A stretch of DNA of 64,000 nucleotides from Candidatus Kuenenia stuttgartensis. GTDB taxonomy: Bacteria; Planctomycetota; UBA11346. Shown here piece by piece: positions 17,638 to 25,514 of the stretch (position 1 is the first letter of the stretch; each line of letters begins with the position of its first letter). The DNA lies in assembly GCA_945876185.1 (NCBI GenBank), contig CAMCMZ010000007.1, positions 1-64,000 of the forward strand, given 5' to 3'. The notes under the pieces are model-generated. The model worked only from the letters and a program-made list of their open reading frames with translations. It made no database searches and had not been told where the DNA came from. Both the position numbers and the translations under genes were made by a program.

Positions 17638-18216
17638 TCAAGGCATGGCGGCGGAAATCCGAGGAGTTTCCGGCGCATGCATCAGCAAGGAGATCCAGCT
17701 CCGGCCGTAGGTCCGACGTTCGCGCTCGACCAGCTCTGGATGTTCCGGCAGATCGGTGCCCGCTTCGCCCCGGATGACCACGACGCCGTCTGCCGCGAGC
17801 GTCGCCGCCGCGAGGCGGAGAAGTTCCGCGATCAGCGCCGGCTCGTCGGCGAACCACGGGAACGGCGGATCGGCGAAGACCAGGTCAAGTCCGGCAAGGG
17901 TCGGCAGTGCGGTCTGGAACGGCCGAGGATGCAGGCGTATCGCCGGCGGGTCGCCGAGTTGGCGCAGATTGGCGCGGATCACGGGGATGGCGTGGCGGCC
18001 GGGTTCGATGAGGTGGGCCACCGACGCGCCCCGGCTGGCGGCCTCGATGCCGAAGCCGCCGGAGCCGGCGCAGACATCGGCGACGGTCAACCCGCTGAGA
18101 TCCTGGCCAAGCCAGTCGAAGAGCGACTGCTTGATCCGGTCCGGCAGCGGCCGGGTCGCCAGTCCGTCGGGCGCTTCCAGGGTGCGGCCCTTCCACTTTC
18201 CTGCGATAATCCTCAC
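17638..18216 (-). CDS. rsmD: 16S rRNA (guanine(966)-N(2))-methyltransferase
   Basis: This enzyme methylates G966 in helix 31 of 16S rRNA using SAM. The 192-residue protein begins MRIIAGKWKGRTLEAPDG, the classic RsmD opening, followed by TRPLPDRIKQSLFDWL. The SAM motif DVCAGSGGFGIEAASRGA is at 47-64 and the catalytic ADPPF near 115. The GTG start at 18216 overlaps the aroA stop (GTGA), so it is probably translated by coupling with aroA. Confidence 0.95.
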   Translation of the reverse strand: MRIIAGKWKGRTLEAPDGLATRPLPDRIKQSLFDWLGQDLSGLTVADVCAGSGGFGIEAASRGASVAHLIEPGRHAIPVIRANLRQLGDPPAIRLHPRPFQTALPTLAGLDLVFADPPFPWFADEPALIAELLRLAAATLAADGVVVIRGEAGTDLPEHPELVERERRTYGRSWISLLMHAPETPRISAAMP

Positions 18217-19559
18217 GCTGGCGCGATCGTGGAGGCGGCCCCAGAAACCGCCGCAAGATCGCTCCAGAACCCAGGATAAGTCTTCGAGGTGCAGGCGGGG
18301 TCCGCGATGGTCACCGCGCCGGTGAGCGCGCCGAGCACGCCGAAGCTCATCGCCATGCGATGATCCGCATAGCATTCCACCGTCGCCGGCACGATCGGCC
18401 GAGGTGAGATGCGCAGCCAGTCGTCGCCGTGCTCGACGTGCTGGCCCAGGCGGCGCAGTTCGGTCACCGTCGCCGCCAGGCGGTCGGTCTCCTTGATGCG
18501 GATGTTGGCGACGTTGCGGATCACCGTGTCGCCCCGGCACAACGGCGCGATGGCAGCGAGGGTCATCACGGTGTCGCTGATGTGGTGCAGATCGGCGTCG
18601 ATCCCGGTCAGGCCGCCAACCGGCGCCGCGACCGTGGTGTCGGTTCCGTCGCTGCTGACGCTGGCGCCCATGTGGCGCAGCAACTCGACGAAAGCGTAGT
18701 CACCCTGGAGCGACGAGGCGTCGAGTCCGGGGACGGTGATGCGGCCGCCGCCGGCCGCCGCGAGCGCGAACGGATAGCTGGCCGAGCTGGCGTCCGGCTC
18801 GGCCGCGTAACGCCGGCTCTGATAGGCGCGGATCGGCGTGGTGCGAAAACCGGTCGAAACGCCGGCTTCGTAGCCGTTGCCCGAACCACCGACCACGTCG
18901 ATGCGGCCGCCAAAATCCGCGATCAGGCGCCGGGTCATCTCAATGTAGGGCAGGCTGACCAGCTCGCCCTCGACGCTGATCTCCAAGGCTGCCTCGGCAA
19001 AGCCGCTGACGAGCAGCAGCGCGGTGAAATACTGGCTCGAACGATCACCGCGCATGCGGATGCGCCCGCCGGGGATGCGTCCGCCATGCACGGTCAGCGG
19101 TGGACAGCCGGTCGGGCAGTCGACCGCGACGCCCAGTTGGCGCAGACCATCGACGAGATCCGCGATCGGCCGCTTCGCCATGTGTTCGTTGCCGACGAAC
19201 GTCGTCGCGCCCGGGATCAGCGCAGCGAGCGCGGCGCAGAAGCGCACCGTCGTACCGCTGTTGCCAACGAAGCACGGCGTCGCCGGAGCGCGCAGACGAT
19301 CGCGGCCGCCGCGCACGATGAGTTCGCCTGGCGCGCCTGCGCGGATCATGACGCCCATCGCGGTCAGGCATTCGCGCATGCGCTGCGTGTCGTCGCTCTC
19401 CAGCACGTTCGCTATGACGCTTTCGCCGCCATCCGCGAGCGCGGTGCAGACAAGGGCGCGGTTGGTGAGGCTCTTTGAACCCGGCACAGTCCAGGTCGTA
19501 TCGACACGACCGCGCAGGCGGGGGACGAGGAACGGGCCGGACGGAGTCATGGCGGCCAC
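18213..19559 (-). CDS. aroA: 3-phosphoshikimate 1-carboxyvinyltransferase (EPSP synthase)
   Basis: This enzyme transfers enolpyruvate from PEP to shikimate-3-phosphate in aromatic amino acid synthesis. The 448 residues contain the substrate motif PGSKSLTNRAL (26-36), GNSGTTVRF, RGDRSSQYFTALLL, IRIKETDRLAA and DHRMAMSFGVL. The length is normal (about 430-450). An in-frame ATG three codons in is an alternative start. It is divergent from glnD across 95 nt, which must hold both promoters, and overlaps rsmD downstream. Confidence 0.97.
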   Translation of the reverse strand: MAAMTPSGPFLVPRLRGRVDTTWTVPGSKSLTNRALVCTALADGGESVIANVLESDDTQRMRECLTAMGVMIRAGAPGELIVRGGRDRLRAPATPCFVGNSGTTVRFCAALAALIPGATTFVGNEHMAKRPIADLVDGLRQLGVAVDCPTGCPPLTVHGGRIPGGRIRMRGDRSSQYFTALLLVSGFAEAALEISVEGELVSLPYIEMTRRLIADFGGRIDVVGGSGNGYEAGVSTGFRTTPIRAYQSRRYAAEPDASSASYPFALAAAGGGRITVPGLDASSLQGDYAFVELLRHMGASVSSDGTDTTVAAPVGGLTGIDADLHHISDTVMTLAAIAPLCRGDTVIRNVANIRIKETDRLAATVTELRRLGQHVEHGDDWLRISPRPIVPATVECYADHRMAMSFGVLGALTGAVTIADPACTSKTYPGFWSDLAAVSGAASTIAPA

Positions 19560-19654
19560 AATCGTGGCGGGTTCGGGGCTGGCAATCCATCGTGGTTGCC
19601 GGGGGTCGCCCTGGACCGGACTTGCGATCCGCGCTGACGATCGACCCTGTGCCC

Positions 19655-22360
19655 ATGGCCACCGCCGTCCCGCTCGCCGCCCACGTCGTCCACGTCCCGG
19701 ATCCGCTGCACCTGCGCGACGAACTCGCCGGTTTCGCCGACCGCCCGCGCCCAGAGGTGGTCGCCGGGGTCAAGGCGCTGCGCCTGCGCGAACTCGCGGC
19801 CATCGCGCGGACCCAGATCGAGCATTCCAACGAACTGACCGGCCTCGACACCGCGCTCGCGATCTCGGGCATGACCGACGCGGTGGTGCGGGCGCTCGCG
19901 CATCGCGCCTTCCTGCGCGCCGGCGCGCCGGGCGACTGGTACGGCCAGGTCGGCGTCTTCGCCATCGGCGGCTATGGCCGGGGCGAGATGAATCCCAACA
20001 GCGACCTCGATCTGCTGGTGTTCGCGCTCGATCGTCCCTGCCCCTGGCTCGACAAGGGCTGGGCGGAACTGCAGACCCTGCTCTGGGACGTGAAGTTCCA
20101 GGTCGGCGCATCCAAGCGCGGCGCAGCGGAACTGGCCCGCATCATCGACGACGACTACGTCACCGCGACCGCCGTGATCGAAGGCCGCTCGATCCTCGCC
20201 ACCCAGGCGGTCGACGCGCGCTTCCTGGAGATGCTCGCGCGCTTCCGCGATCGCCGCAGCCTGCCCTTCCTGCGCTTCAAGCTGGAGGAACTCGCCAAGC
20301 GGCGTGAAGCGGCAGGGGCCAGCCCGTTCCTGATGGAACCCAACCTGAAGTCGAATCCGGGCTGCCTGCGCGACGTGCAGTTGCTGCGCAATCTCGGGTT
20401 CTGCGTATCGGGTTCGCGCAATCTCTATCACCTGGAAGAGCTGGAGGTCATCACCCGCGCCGACTTGACCGGGGTCGTCGCGGCCAACGACCATCTCCTC
20501 ATGCTGCGCAGCCTGCTGCACTTCCATCACGGCCGGAAGCACGACACCTTCCAGCTCGCGGACCAGGTGCGCATCGCCAAGCAGCTCGGCTATGCCGATG
20601 TCAGCCGGCTGAGCGCGGTCGAGCACTTCATGAAGTTGCACTACGCCAAGGTGCTGCACGTGCACCAGATCGTCGACCTGGCGCTCAGCCGCGCCCGCGC
20701 CAAGGGGCACCTCGGGCGCCGGCCGATTCTGATCAAGACCCGGCGCAAACTCGATGAGGACTTCGTCGCGGTCGACGGCCAGGTCTATCCCAGCCACGAT
20801 GCCTGGTGGCAGAAGCCGGACTGGGTGCGCCGCATCTTTTCCGTCTGCCGCCTCGCCCAGGACCGCAAACTCACGCTGTCGCTGGAGTTCCAGCGCCAGA
20901 TCCGGCATCACCTCGATCGCGTCACCGACGAGGTCCGCCATGATGCCGCCACCGCGCAGGCGTTCCTCGCGGTGATCGGCAACCTTGGCCAGGTGCGGCC
21001 GATCCTCACCGATCTCCACCGCGCCGGGCTGCTCGGAGCCTACCTGCCCGAGTTCGGCGTGCTGACCTGCCACATGCAGTTCGACAGCTACCACCAATAC
21101 ACGGTGGACGAGCACACCCTGATCGCCCTGGGCAACCTGGACGCGGTCGCGAGCGGCCGGGTGCAGGGTGCGCCGGGCATGACCCGCATCCTGCCGCACG
21201 TGCAGCGCAAGGATCTGCTCGCGTTGTCGCTGCTGCTGCACGATATGGGCAAGTACATGGGGCGCGGCCACGTCGCACGTGGGGCGATGATGGCGGTGGG
21301 CGTCGGCGAACGCCTGCACCTGGAAAAGGACGCCGCTGACTTCATGTACTTCCTCGTCGAACGCCACGTGATCCTGTCCGACGCCAGCCGCATGCGCGAC
21401 TTCCATCAGCCGTCGTTCCTCGGCCCGTTCGCGCAGAAGATCGGCGACCGCGCCCGGCTCGATGCGCTCTACTGCCTGACCTGGTGCGACGCCAAGGCGG
21501 TGGGCGAAGGCATCCTGACTGGCTGGCAGGAGGCCATCCTGGGCGAGTTGTACGAAGCCGTCGCGGCCGAACTGTCCAGTTCCGGCGCGCACCGCGCCAT
21601 CGCGGTCGAGGACCGCCTGGCCCAGGAACTGGTTGTCGCCAAGGTCGCCTCAGCCGAAGCCCAGGAATTCATCCGTTCCCTGTCCGGCACCTACCCGCAT
21701 CAGGTCGTGGCCGGCGAGATCGTGCGCCACTGGCGCGTCCATGCCGAGGCCAAACGCGACGGCATCGGCCTGGATCCGGACTTCCGCGACAGCCACGTCC
21801 ATCTGGTCGCCGCCGCGCCCGACCGCCACGCCCTGTTCGCCGACGTCACCGCGACGCTGTGCGGCCACGGCTTCGACGTGATCGACGCCCGCACCTGGGT
21901 CACCGCCAACGCCATGGTGATCTACAGCTTCCGCCTCGCCTCGATTTTTCCGGCGAAACTGCGCGAAGAAGCGACCTGGGCCGCGCTCAAACGCGACCTC
22001 ATCGCGGTGGTCGGCGGCAAGCTGGATGCGCGCACCCTGCTCGAACGCCGGCGCAAAACCTACACCGACAAGCCCGCCGACAGCGGCTTCGACGATCCGG
22101 CGGTGAAACTGGAAGGCGTCACCAGCGACACCCACACCATCGTCGACGTCCACACCAAGGACGAGGTCGGCCTGCTGTCGCGCCTCTGCCGCGAGATCAG
22201 CGACGCCGGCATCGAGATCGGCCACGCCTGCATCAACACCATGGGCGACGTCGCCGTCGACGTGTTCTATGTCCAGCGCCAGGGCCGGAAGCTCGACGAG
22301 GTCGAGGCCGAGGACCTGCGCGGGCGGGTGATCCGGATGCTGAATCTCAAGACGGCGTGA
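19655..22360 (+). CDS. glnD: [Protein-PII] uridylyltransferase / uridylyl-removing enzyme
   Basis: This is the nitrogen-status sensor that uridylylates PII when glutamine is low and removes UMP when it is high. The nucleotidyltransferase motif GGYGRGEMNPNSDLDLL is at about 105-121. The PII-uridylyltransferase linker follows, then an HD hydrolase domain with LHDMGKYMGRGHV near 527-540 and DEHTLIALGNL before it. Two ACT domains follow from about 720 and 820 (HALFADVTATL and GLLSRLCREI). The 901 residues fit the family. The start at 19655 was chosen because the upstream part of the open frame reads antisense to aroA. Confidence 0.96.
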   Translation: MATAVPLAAHVVHVPDPLHLRDELAGFADRPRPEVVAGVKALRLRELAAIARTQIEHSNELTGLDTALAISGMTDAVVRALAHRAFLRAGAPGDWYGQVGVFAIGGYGRGEMNPNSDLDLLVFALDRPCPWLDKGWAELQTLLWDVKFQVGASKRGAAELARIIDDDYVTATAVIEGRSILATQAVDARFLEMLARFRDRRSLPFLRFKLEELAKRREAAGASPFLMEPNLKSNPGCLRDVQLLRNLGFCVSGSRNLYHLEELEVITRADLTGVVAANDHLLMLRSLLHFHHGRKHDTFQLADQVRIAKQLGYADVSRLSAVEHFMKLHYAKVLHVHQIVDLALSRARAKGHLGRRPILIKTRRKLDEDFVAVDGQVYPSHDAWWQKPDWVRRIFSVCRLAQDRKLTLSLEFQRQIRHHLDRVTDEVRHDAATAQAFLAVIGNLGQVRPILTDLHRAGLLGAYLPEFGVLTCHMQFDSYHQYTVDEHTLIALGNLDAVASGRVQGAPGMTRILPHVQRKDLLALSLLLHDMGKYMGRGHVARGAMMAVGVGERLHLEKDAADFMYFLVERHVILSDASRMRDFHQPSFLGPFAQKIGDRARLDALYCLTWCDAKAVGEGILTGWQEAILGELYEAVAAELSSSGAHRAIAVEDRLAQELVVAKVASAEAQEFIRSLSGTYPHQVVAGEIVRHWRVHAEAKRDGIGLDPDFRDSHVHLVAAAPDRHALFADVTATLCGHGFDVIDARTWVTANAMVIYSFRLASIFPAKLREEATWAALKRDLIAVVGGKLDARTLLERRRKTYTDKPADSGFDDPAVKLEGVTSDTHTIVDVHTKDEVGLLSRLCREISDAGIEIGHACINTMGDVAVDVFYVQRQGRKLDEVEAEDLRGRVIRMLNLKTA

Positions 22361-22391
22361 GCCGGAACTCAACCTGGGGGAAATCTCGCAA

Positions 22392-22688
22392 TCAAAGCAA
22401 CTTGCTGTTAATTTCTGGATTATTCGTCGAAAGCGCGTCGCGAAGCATGCTTTGACCCCTGACGGCGGCCCAACTCAAATGCGCGGCCAACACCAGATCT
22501 CGGCGTTGTTCAGGCGTGATCTGCAATTTGTCGAGCCAATCATCAAGGGTTTTCAAGGAGGGCTTACGCCGTTGGTTGAGGACCTGTGAAACCGAGGCGG
22601 GAGTGACGCCAATCAACCGCGCATAGGCCCGGACCCCAAGTCCCTGCTGTTGTAGCGTTGCCCGCAACAGGTCGGCAAAAGTCCGCAT
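22392..22688 (-). CDS. XRE-family helix-turn-helix regulator
   Basis: A 98-residue protein with a Cro/C1-type HTH at about 15-60 (YARLIGVTPASVSQVLNQRRKPSLKTLDDWLDKL). It has no sensor or partner domain. It is divergent from the gene at 22814, and the shared 125-nt region carries an inverted repeat overlapping a promoter-like sequence. A simple repressor of itself and that neighbour is likely, by analogy with phage, plasmid and toxin-antitoxin regulators. No toxin is recognised next to it. Confidence 0.83.
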   Translation of the reverse strand: MRTFADLLRATLQQQGLGVRAYARLIGVTPASVSQVLNQRRKPSLKTLDDWLDKLQITPEQRRDLVLAAHLSWAAVRGQSMLRDALSTNNPEINSKLL

Positions 22689-22727
22689 CCGGCGAATCTA
22701 GGCCGATTTGCACCAATGACAGTTGAG

Positions 22728-22759
22728 CGCTTGACGGTGTTAAGCGATTGATATACACT
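22728..22759 (+). promoter_or_regulatory. Predicted promoter with overlapping inverted repeat (candidate XRE operator)
   Basis: TTGACG (22731-22736), a 17-nt spacer and TACACT (22754-22759) form a sigma70-like promoter for the gene at 22814. CGCTT and AAGCG arms (about 22729-22746, 9-nt spacer) are an inverted repeat across the -35 box, placed where the divergent HTH protein could bind. Confidence 0.5.
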
Positions 22760-22813
22760 CTTTCAAGAGTCCAACAGCCGTCCGATTCCACTCGATCCTG
22801 AGAGGAATTCTCC

Positions 22814-23314
22814 ATGACCGACAACATGACCGACGTTTTCGTGAATCACGCGTTTCCAATCATGGCGAAAATTCGTGAATGGTGGGCAACACAACACGAC
22901 ATCATTTACGAAAAATGCGAGCCCCTGCATCGCATCCTGCGTCGTCGTGCCGACCTCACGACGGATAGCGGTGCGCCGATAGTGTTGACCGCTCAAGACG
23001 CTGATCAGGTTATTGATTATCTCAGGAAAGGTGGACTTTGGATCAATGATCCCATTGACCAACGTCCCCTGTTATACAAACCACACACCCGTAAAGGGAA
23101 CGCCCATGAAATTCACCACCTCGCTCATCCTGATCCTTGGCGCTGTATTGACCTGCGCTGGATGTGGGAAAAAACAGGAATCTGCCCCAGCACCCAAATT
23201 GACAAATTTAAACGTGAGTTTGGATCTCAGCCCGTCGTCTATAACTATTGGTCAATCCTCTGTCTGGACAATAACCGTAAAAAACGGGACTTTCGTCTCC
23301 AGTTCCCCCTGTAA
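22814..23314 (+). CDS. Hypothetical protein, 3' end overlapping the next gene and probably frameshifted
   Basis: A 166-residue open frame with a good ribosome site (GAGGAAT, 8 nt) and the promoter-like sequence above. Residues 1 to about 90 look like an ordinary helical protein (MAKIREWWATQHDIIYEKC), with no family I recognise. From about residue 95 on, the frame runs antiparallel to good sense and overlaps the lipoprotein gene by 209 nt, so this tail is probably not native. In another frame a TAA occurs at 23092-23094, right before the lipoprotein ribosome site. A single frameshift near 23040-23090 would explain the picture. The region is visibly AT-richer than its surroundings. Confidence 0.5.
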   Translation: MTDNMTDVFVNHAFPIMAKIREWWATQHDIIYEKCEPLHRILRRRADLTTDSGAPIVLTAQDADQVIDYLRKGGLWINDPIDQRPLLYKPHTRKGNAHEIHHLAHPDPWRCIDLRWMWEKTGICPSTQIDKFKREFGSQPVVYNYWSILCLDNNRKKRDFRLQFPL

Positions 23315-23570
23315 GGGAATCATAACATTTAGTTGGAGCGGCGATGGTAACGCTGTTGGCCGATCTTTCGACATTCCTTCTATCGGCCCTTTAACACAGG
23401 TTACGTTTACTGATGGATGGACAGGCGATCCTGGTGAAGAAAATACCGCGGTCCTTGTGAATGTGAAAGTCGACACAGACAACAAGAACGCCGAATCGAG
23501 CGAATCAGACAATGAGATATCACGCACATTGACCATCACCCCAGCGCCTGCATTGAAAAGCAAAGGGTAG
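23106..23570 (+). CDS. Predicted lipoprotein with an Ig-like/CARDB-type domain
   Basis: A 154-residue protein starting MKFTTSLILILGAVLTCAGC, a lipoprotein signal peptide with lipobox CAGC (Cys 20), preceded by AAGGGAAC. The mature part has beta-rich sequence (LNVSLDLSPSSITIGQSSVW, then VLVNVKVDTDNKNAESSESDNEIS). This resembles the CARDB fold of cell-adhesion-like domains, where NxxESDN-type turns are common. The assignment to CARDB is by resemblance only. Base composition is clearly lower in GC than the window average, suggesting recent transfer together with the upstream hypothetical gene and the XRE regulator. Confidence 0.7.
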   Translation: MKFTTSLILILGAVLTCAGCGKKQESAPAPKLTNLNVSLDLSPSSITIGQSSVWTITVKNGTFVSSSPCKGIITFSWSGDGNAVGRSFDIPSIGPLTQVTFTDGWTGDPGEENTAVLVNVKVDTDNKNAESSESDNEISRTLTITPAPALKSKG

Positions 23571-23585
23571 AATCGGAAAATACGT

Positions 23586-23616
23586 CTCGGCTCAATGATC
23601 GACGAGTAAGTTTTTT
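23586..23616 (+). terminator. Weak hairpin plus T6 tract after the lipoprotein gene
   Basis: CTCG (23586) can pair with CGAG (23603), followed within 5 nt by TTTTTT (23611-23616). The stem is short, so this is a tentative intrinsic terminator. Confidence 0.35.
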
Positions 23617-23648
23617 GTGGGATTTCGTTATAATGGTTCATCTGGCGC

Positions 23649-23813
23649 CGCCGTGCCGCCCTCGTCGTCCCACGCCGTCCTTGGGGTCATCGCCGCCGTC
23701 GCCCGCGCCCTGGCGGCGTGCACGGGGTTGCTGGTGCTGGCGGGGCCGGACTGAGCAAGGACGCGGGCGTGCCGACCTTTCGCTGCGCGGACGGGTTGTG
23801 GCGTGACCACAAT
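23649..23813 (+). pseudogene. Truncated, frameshifted 5' copy of the sirtuin gene at 26731
   Basis: About 165 nt align with 26731-26896, the first part of the intact Sir2-family gene, with some twenty mismatches by eye and one single-base deletion inside the codons for the LTGAGSS motif. The similarity stops abruptly after GACCACAA at 23813. Only the N-terminal NAD-binding segment is represented and the frame is broken, so it cannot give a working protein. The two copies flank about 3 kb holding the small proteins, the riboswitch and the TrpD-like gene. The remainder of 23571-23890 holds nothing else recognised. Confidence 0.85.
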
Positions 23814-23890
23814 ACGATCAACCGTCGATGATGGTCTCGCAGCAGCAGGGGCAGCGGCAGACTTGGCGCATGGCGTCCTTGGTCATGACA

Positions 23891-24100
23891 TCATTGCAGA
23901 CCGTGAGCCGCCAAGAGCTGTTCCGCTTGCGCGACCATAGTTTCAGCCACGGCGATCTGGGATCCGCCAAACGCCGTGGCTGGACCTTCAACCGCCGCCG
24001 CGCTGGAGTTGGTGATCAGGCAGGGGATGCCGTGCTGGTCGAGCACCGCCTTGGCGAGGTTGGCCGAAACATCGTCCGCATACTGCTTGATGACTTTCAT
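23891..24100 (-). CDS. DUF2007-like small protein (putative signal-transducing protein)
   Basis: A 69-residue protein, MKVIKQYADDVSANLAKAVL followed by DQHGIPCLITNSS and a C-terminal VAETMVAQAEQLLAAHG. It has the beta-alpha-beta pattern of the DUF2007 family, in which a short ferredoxin-like domain is often fused or linked to signalling or zinc proteins. Its function is unknown. The ATG at 24100 has AGGA about 8 nt upstream, and a GTG at 24118 is an alternative. Confidence 0.7.
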   Translation of the reverse strand: MKVIKQYADDVSANLAKAVLDQHGIPCLITNSSAAAVEGPATAFGGSQIAVAETMVAQAEQLLAAHGLQ

Positions 24101-24241
24101 CGCATATTTCCTGTTCACCGAGGGTTGGTTGTACGAACTTCGATGTACCTCTCTGTCCTCCCGGGTTCAAACCAGCAAGGTCAACCCAGGCAGTGACGTT
24201 TTCCGGTGCAAGCCCACCGTTCCCTGACTTCATCGATCCAA

Positions 24242-24655
24242 TCAGCCATGCTTCGACATGGAACTGATCAACAGCCACAACCCGAGGATGAGGTTCAACC
24301 CCAGGCCGATGCCGGCGACGATCCGGTTCGAACGTTTGGCGACCAGACCGATGATCCCAAGCACGGTGCCACCGATGGGGAAGAGCATGGAGACGAGTCC
24401 GACCAGGCCGCCTGCGGCGAAGCCGTTCAGGTTCTGGGTGCGGGCCGAATCCATCATCAAGCCCATGGCCAGGAAGATCCCGAGCCAGAACAGCACGAAG
24501 CAGACAATTGACAGGATCCCCAGGGTCGGTTTGGTTCCGGTGGGCTTCCTCCGTCGGCTGAATCCCCGCGTCTGGGGCTGACGGCCTGGCGCCGGGATCC
24601 GGCTCTGGGTCGCGGGTCGAACGGTCCGATAGGAAGTGCGCGAGGTATAGGTCAT
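24242..24655 (-). CDS. Small integral membrane protein, DUF4190-like
   Basis: A 137-residue protein. A basic, Pro/Arg-rich cytosolic N-terminus (about 1-42) is followed by two or three hydrophobic segments: LGILSIVCFVLFWLGIFLAM, then GLVGLVSMLFPIGGTVLGIIGLVA, then IVAGIGLGLNLILGLWLL. Gly-rich tandem helices of this type are typical of DUF4190-like proteins, whose role is unknown. The start at 24655 is the first Met giving a membrane-protein-like sequence, since the longer open frame upstream is not protein-like. It sits about 124 nt upstream of the DUF2007-like gene on the same strand. Confidence 0.65.
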   Translation of the reverse strand: MTYTSRTSYRTVRPATQSRIPAPGRQPQTRGFSRRRKPTGTKPTLGILSIVCFVLFWLGIFLAMGLMMDSARTQNLNGFAAGGLVGLVSMLFPIGGTVLGIIGLVAKRSNRIVAGIGLGLNLILGLWLLISSMSKHG

Positions 24656-24959
24656 GGGGGCATTCCGGATGATGGGCGGTGAAATACCACCTGGGCGATG
24701 ACCGGCAAGGATGCAGAGGCGAGTCCATGGGTGCGGGCTGGGGCAGCGATGATGAGGACAACCCGACTGAACGACGGTCGCGCAGCAGTCGGCGGAGTCG
24801 GCCAGCCACGTGCAGATGATCGCCAAGTTGCAGCACCACCTCCGGGGGTTGTTTCGGGCATGATTTGGACGCTCCACTGAAAAGCTCCTCGGCGACGTTG
24901 CGCCGGATCAGCCGTTCATCAGCGCGATCGAAGCCGTTGCCTGGTGATTGACCCTCCCG
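24656..24959. other. Intergenic stretch upstream of the riboswitch
   Basis: About 300 nt between the divergent membrane-protein gene and the riboswitch. It should contain the promoter of the riboswitch transcript, but no clear -35/-10 pair or gene is visible to me. Confidence 0.4.
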
Positions 24960-25135
24960 CAGGAGTGCCACCCTCCGCCGCCGACGGACCGCGGCATCCG
25001 GAACACGGTGAGAACCCGTGGTGGACCCGCCGCTGTATCCGGCTTGCGTATCGCCGGCTCAGAGCCAGCCACTGACGGGGACTACCCCGCGGGGAAGGCG
25101 CGATACGCTGCACGCCGGGAGCCAGAAGGCCTGAC
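24960..25135 (+). promoter_or_regulatory. Cobalamin (B12) riboswitch
   Basis: The hallmark blocks appear in order and at normal spacing. A P2 arm pair (TGCC near 24966, GGCA near 24993) is followed by CCGGAACACGGTGAGAACCC and GGTGGACCCGCCGCTGTATC. Next come AGAGCCAGCCACTG and GGGGAAGGCGCGATACG, and finally GCCGGGAGCCAGAAGGCCTG near 25115-25135. CCACTG and GGGAAGG are core elements of the cobalamin aptamer (B12 box), and the 3' GAGCCAGAAGxCCTG closing segment is diagnostic. Such aptamers normally repress B12 synthesis, transport or B12-dependent-alternative genes when cobalamin is bound. Here it is followed at once by the 3' half of a dehydrogenase gene and a TrpD-like gene. Confidence 0.9.
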
Positions 25136-25139
25136 CGCT

Positions 25140-25514
25140 CCCGAGGGGCGCCAGGCCGATGTGGCGGTGGTGGCTGTGGGCGATGCCGGAGCCTACCGCG
25201 AAGCTCTCGCCACTCTCGCCCCGCGTGGACGGTTGGTACTCTTCAGCGGCTTGGCGCCGGCCTCGGCCGTGCAGGGCATCGACCTCAACGCGCTGCACTA
25301 TCACGAGCAGACCCTGGTGGGCGCCTACGGCTGCAGCCTGCGGCACGGCCGCCAGGCCCTCGACCTCATCGCCCGCGGCCTGCCGGTGGCCGACCTCATC
25401 ACCCATCGCCTGGCGCTCGCCGATCTCGAGCACGGACTCGAACTCGTGGCGCAACGGCAGGCGATGAAGGTGCTGCTCTTCCCATCCCAGCTCACCACGA
25501 AAGGCATTCCATGA
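25140..25514 (+). pseudogene. 3' remnant of a zinc-type (MDR) alcohol dehydrogenase gene fused behind the riboswitch
   Basis: From about 25150 the frame encodes the second half of an MDR dehydrogenase: the end of the nucleotide-binding fold (ADVAVVAVGDAGAYREALAT, then LAPRGRLVLFSGLA) and the C-terminal part (HYHEQTLVGAYGCSLRH, ending MKVLLFPS). The N-terminal catalytic domain with its zinc ligands and the GxGxxG motif is absent. Upstream the frame only reads through the riboswitch. No good start with a ribosome site is seen (in-frame GTGs near 25159-25171). I take it as a deletion product, although a short protein might still be made. Its TGA overlaps the ATG of the TrpD-like gene (ATGA). Confidence 0.8.

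Noticed and set aside
17552-17857. N-terminal extension of LpxA to 390 residues
   Set aside because: The extra 102 residues read through the intergenic region and antisense of rsmD codons. A normal start with a ribosome site exists at 17551.
24150-24190. tRNA-like T-arm sequence GGGTTCAAACC
   Set aside because: No matching acceptor stem, D-arm or anticodon arm can be drawn around it.
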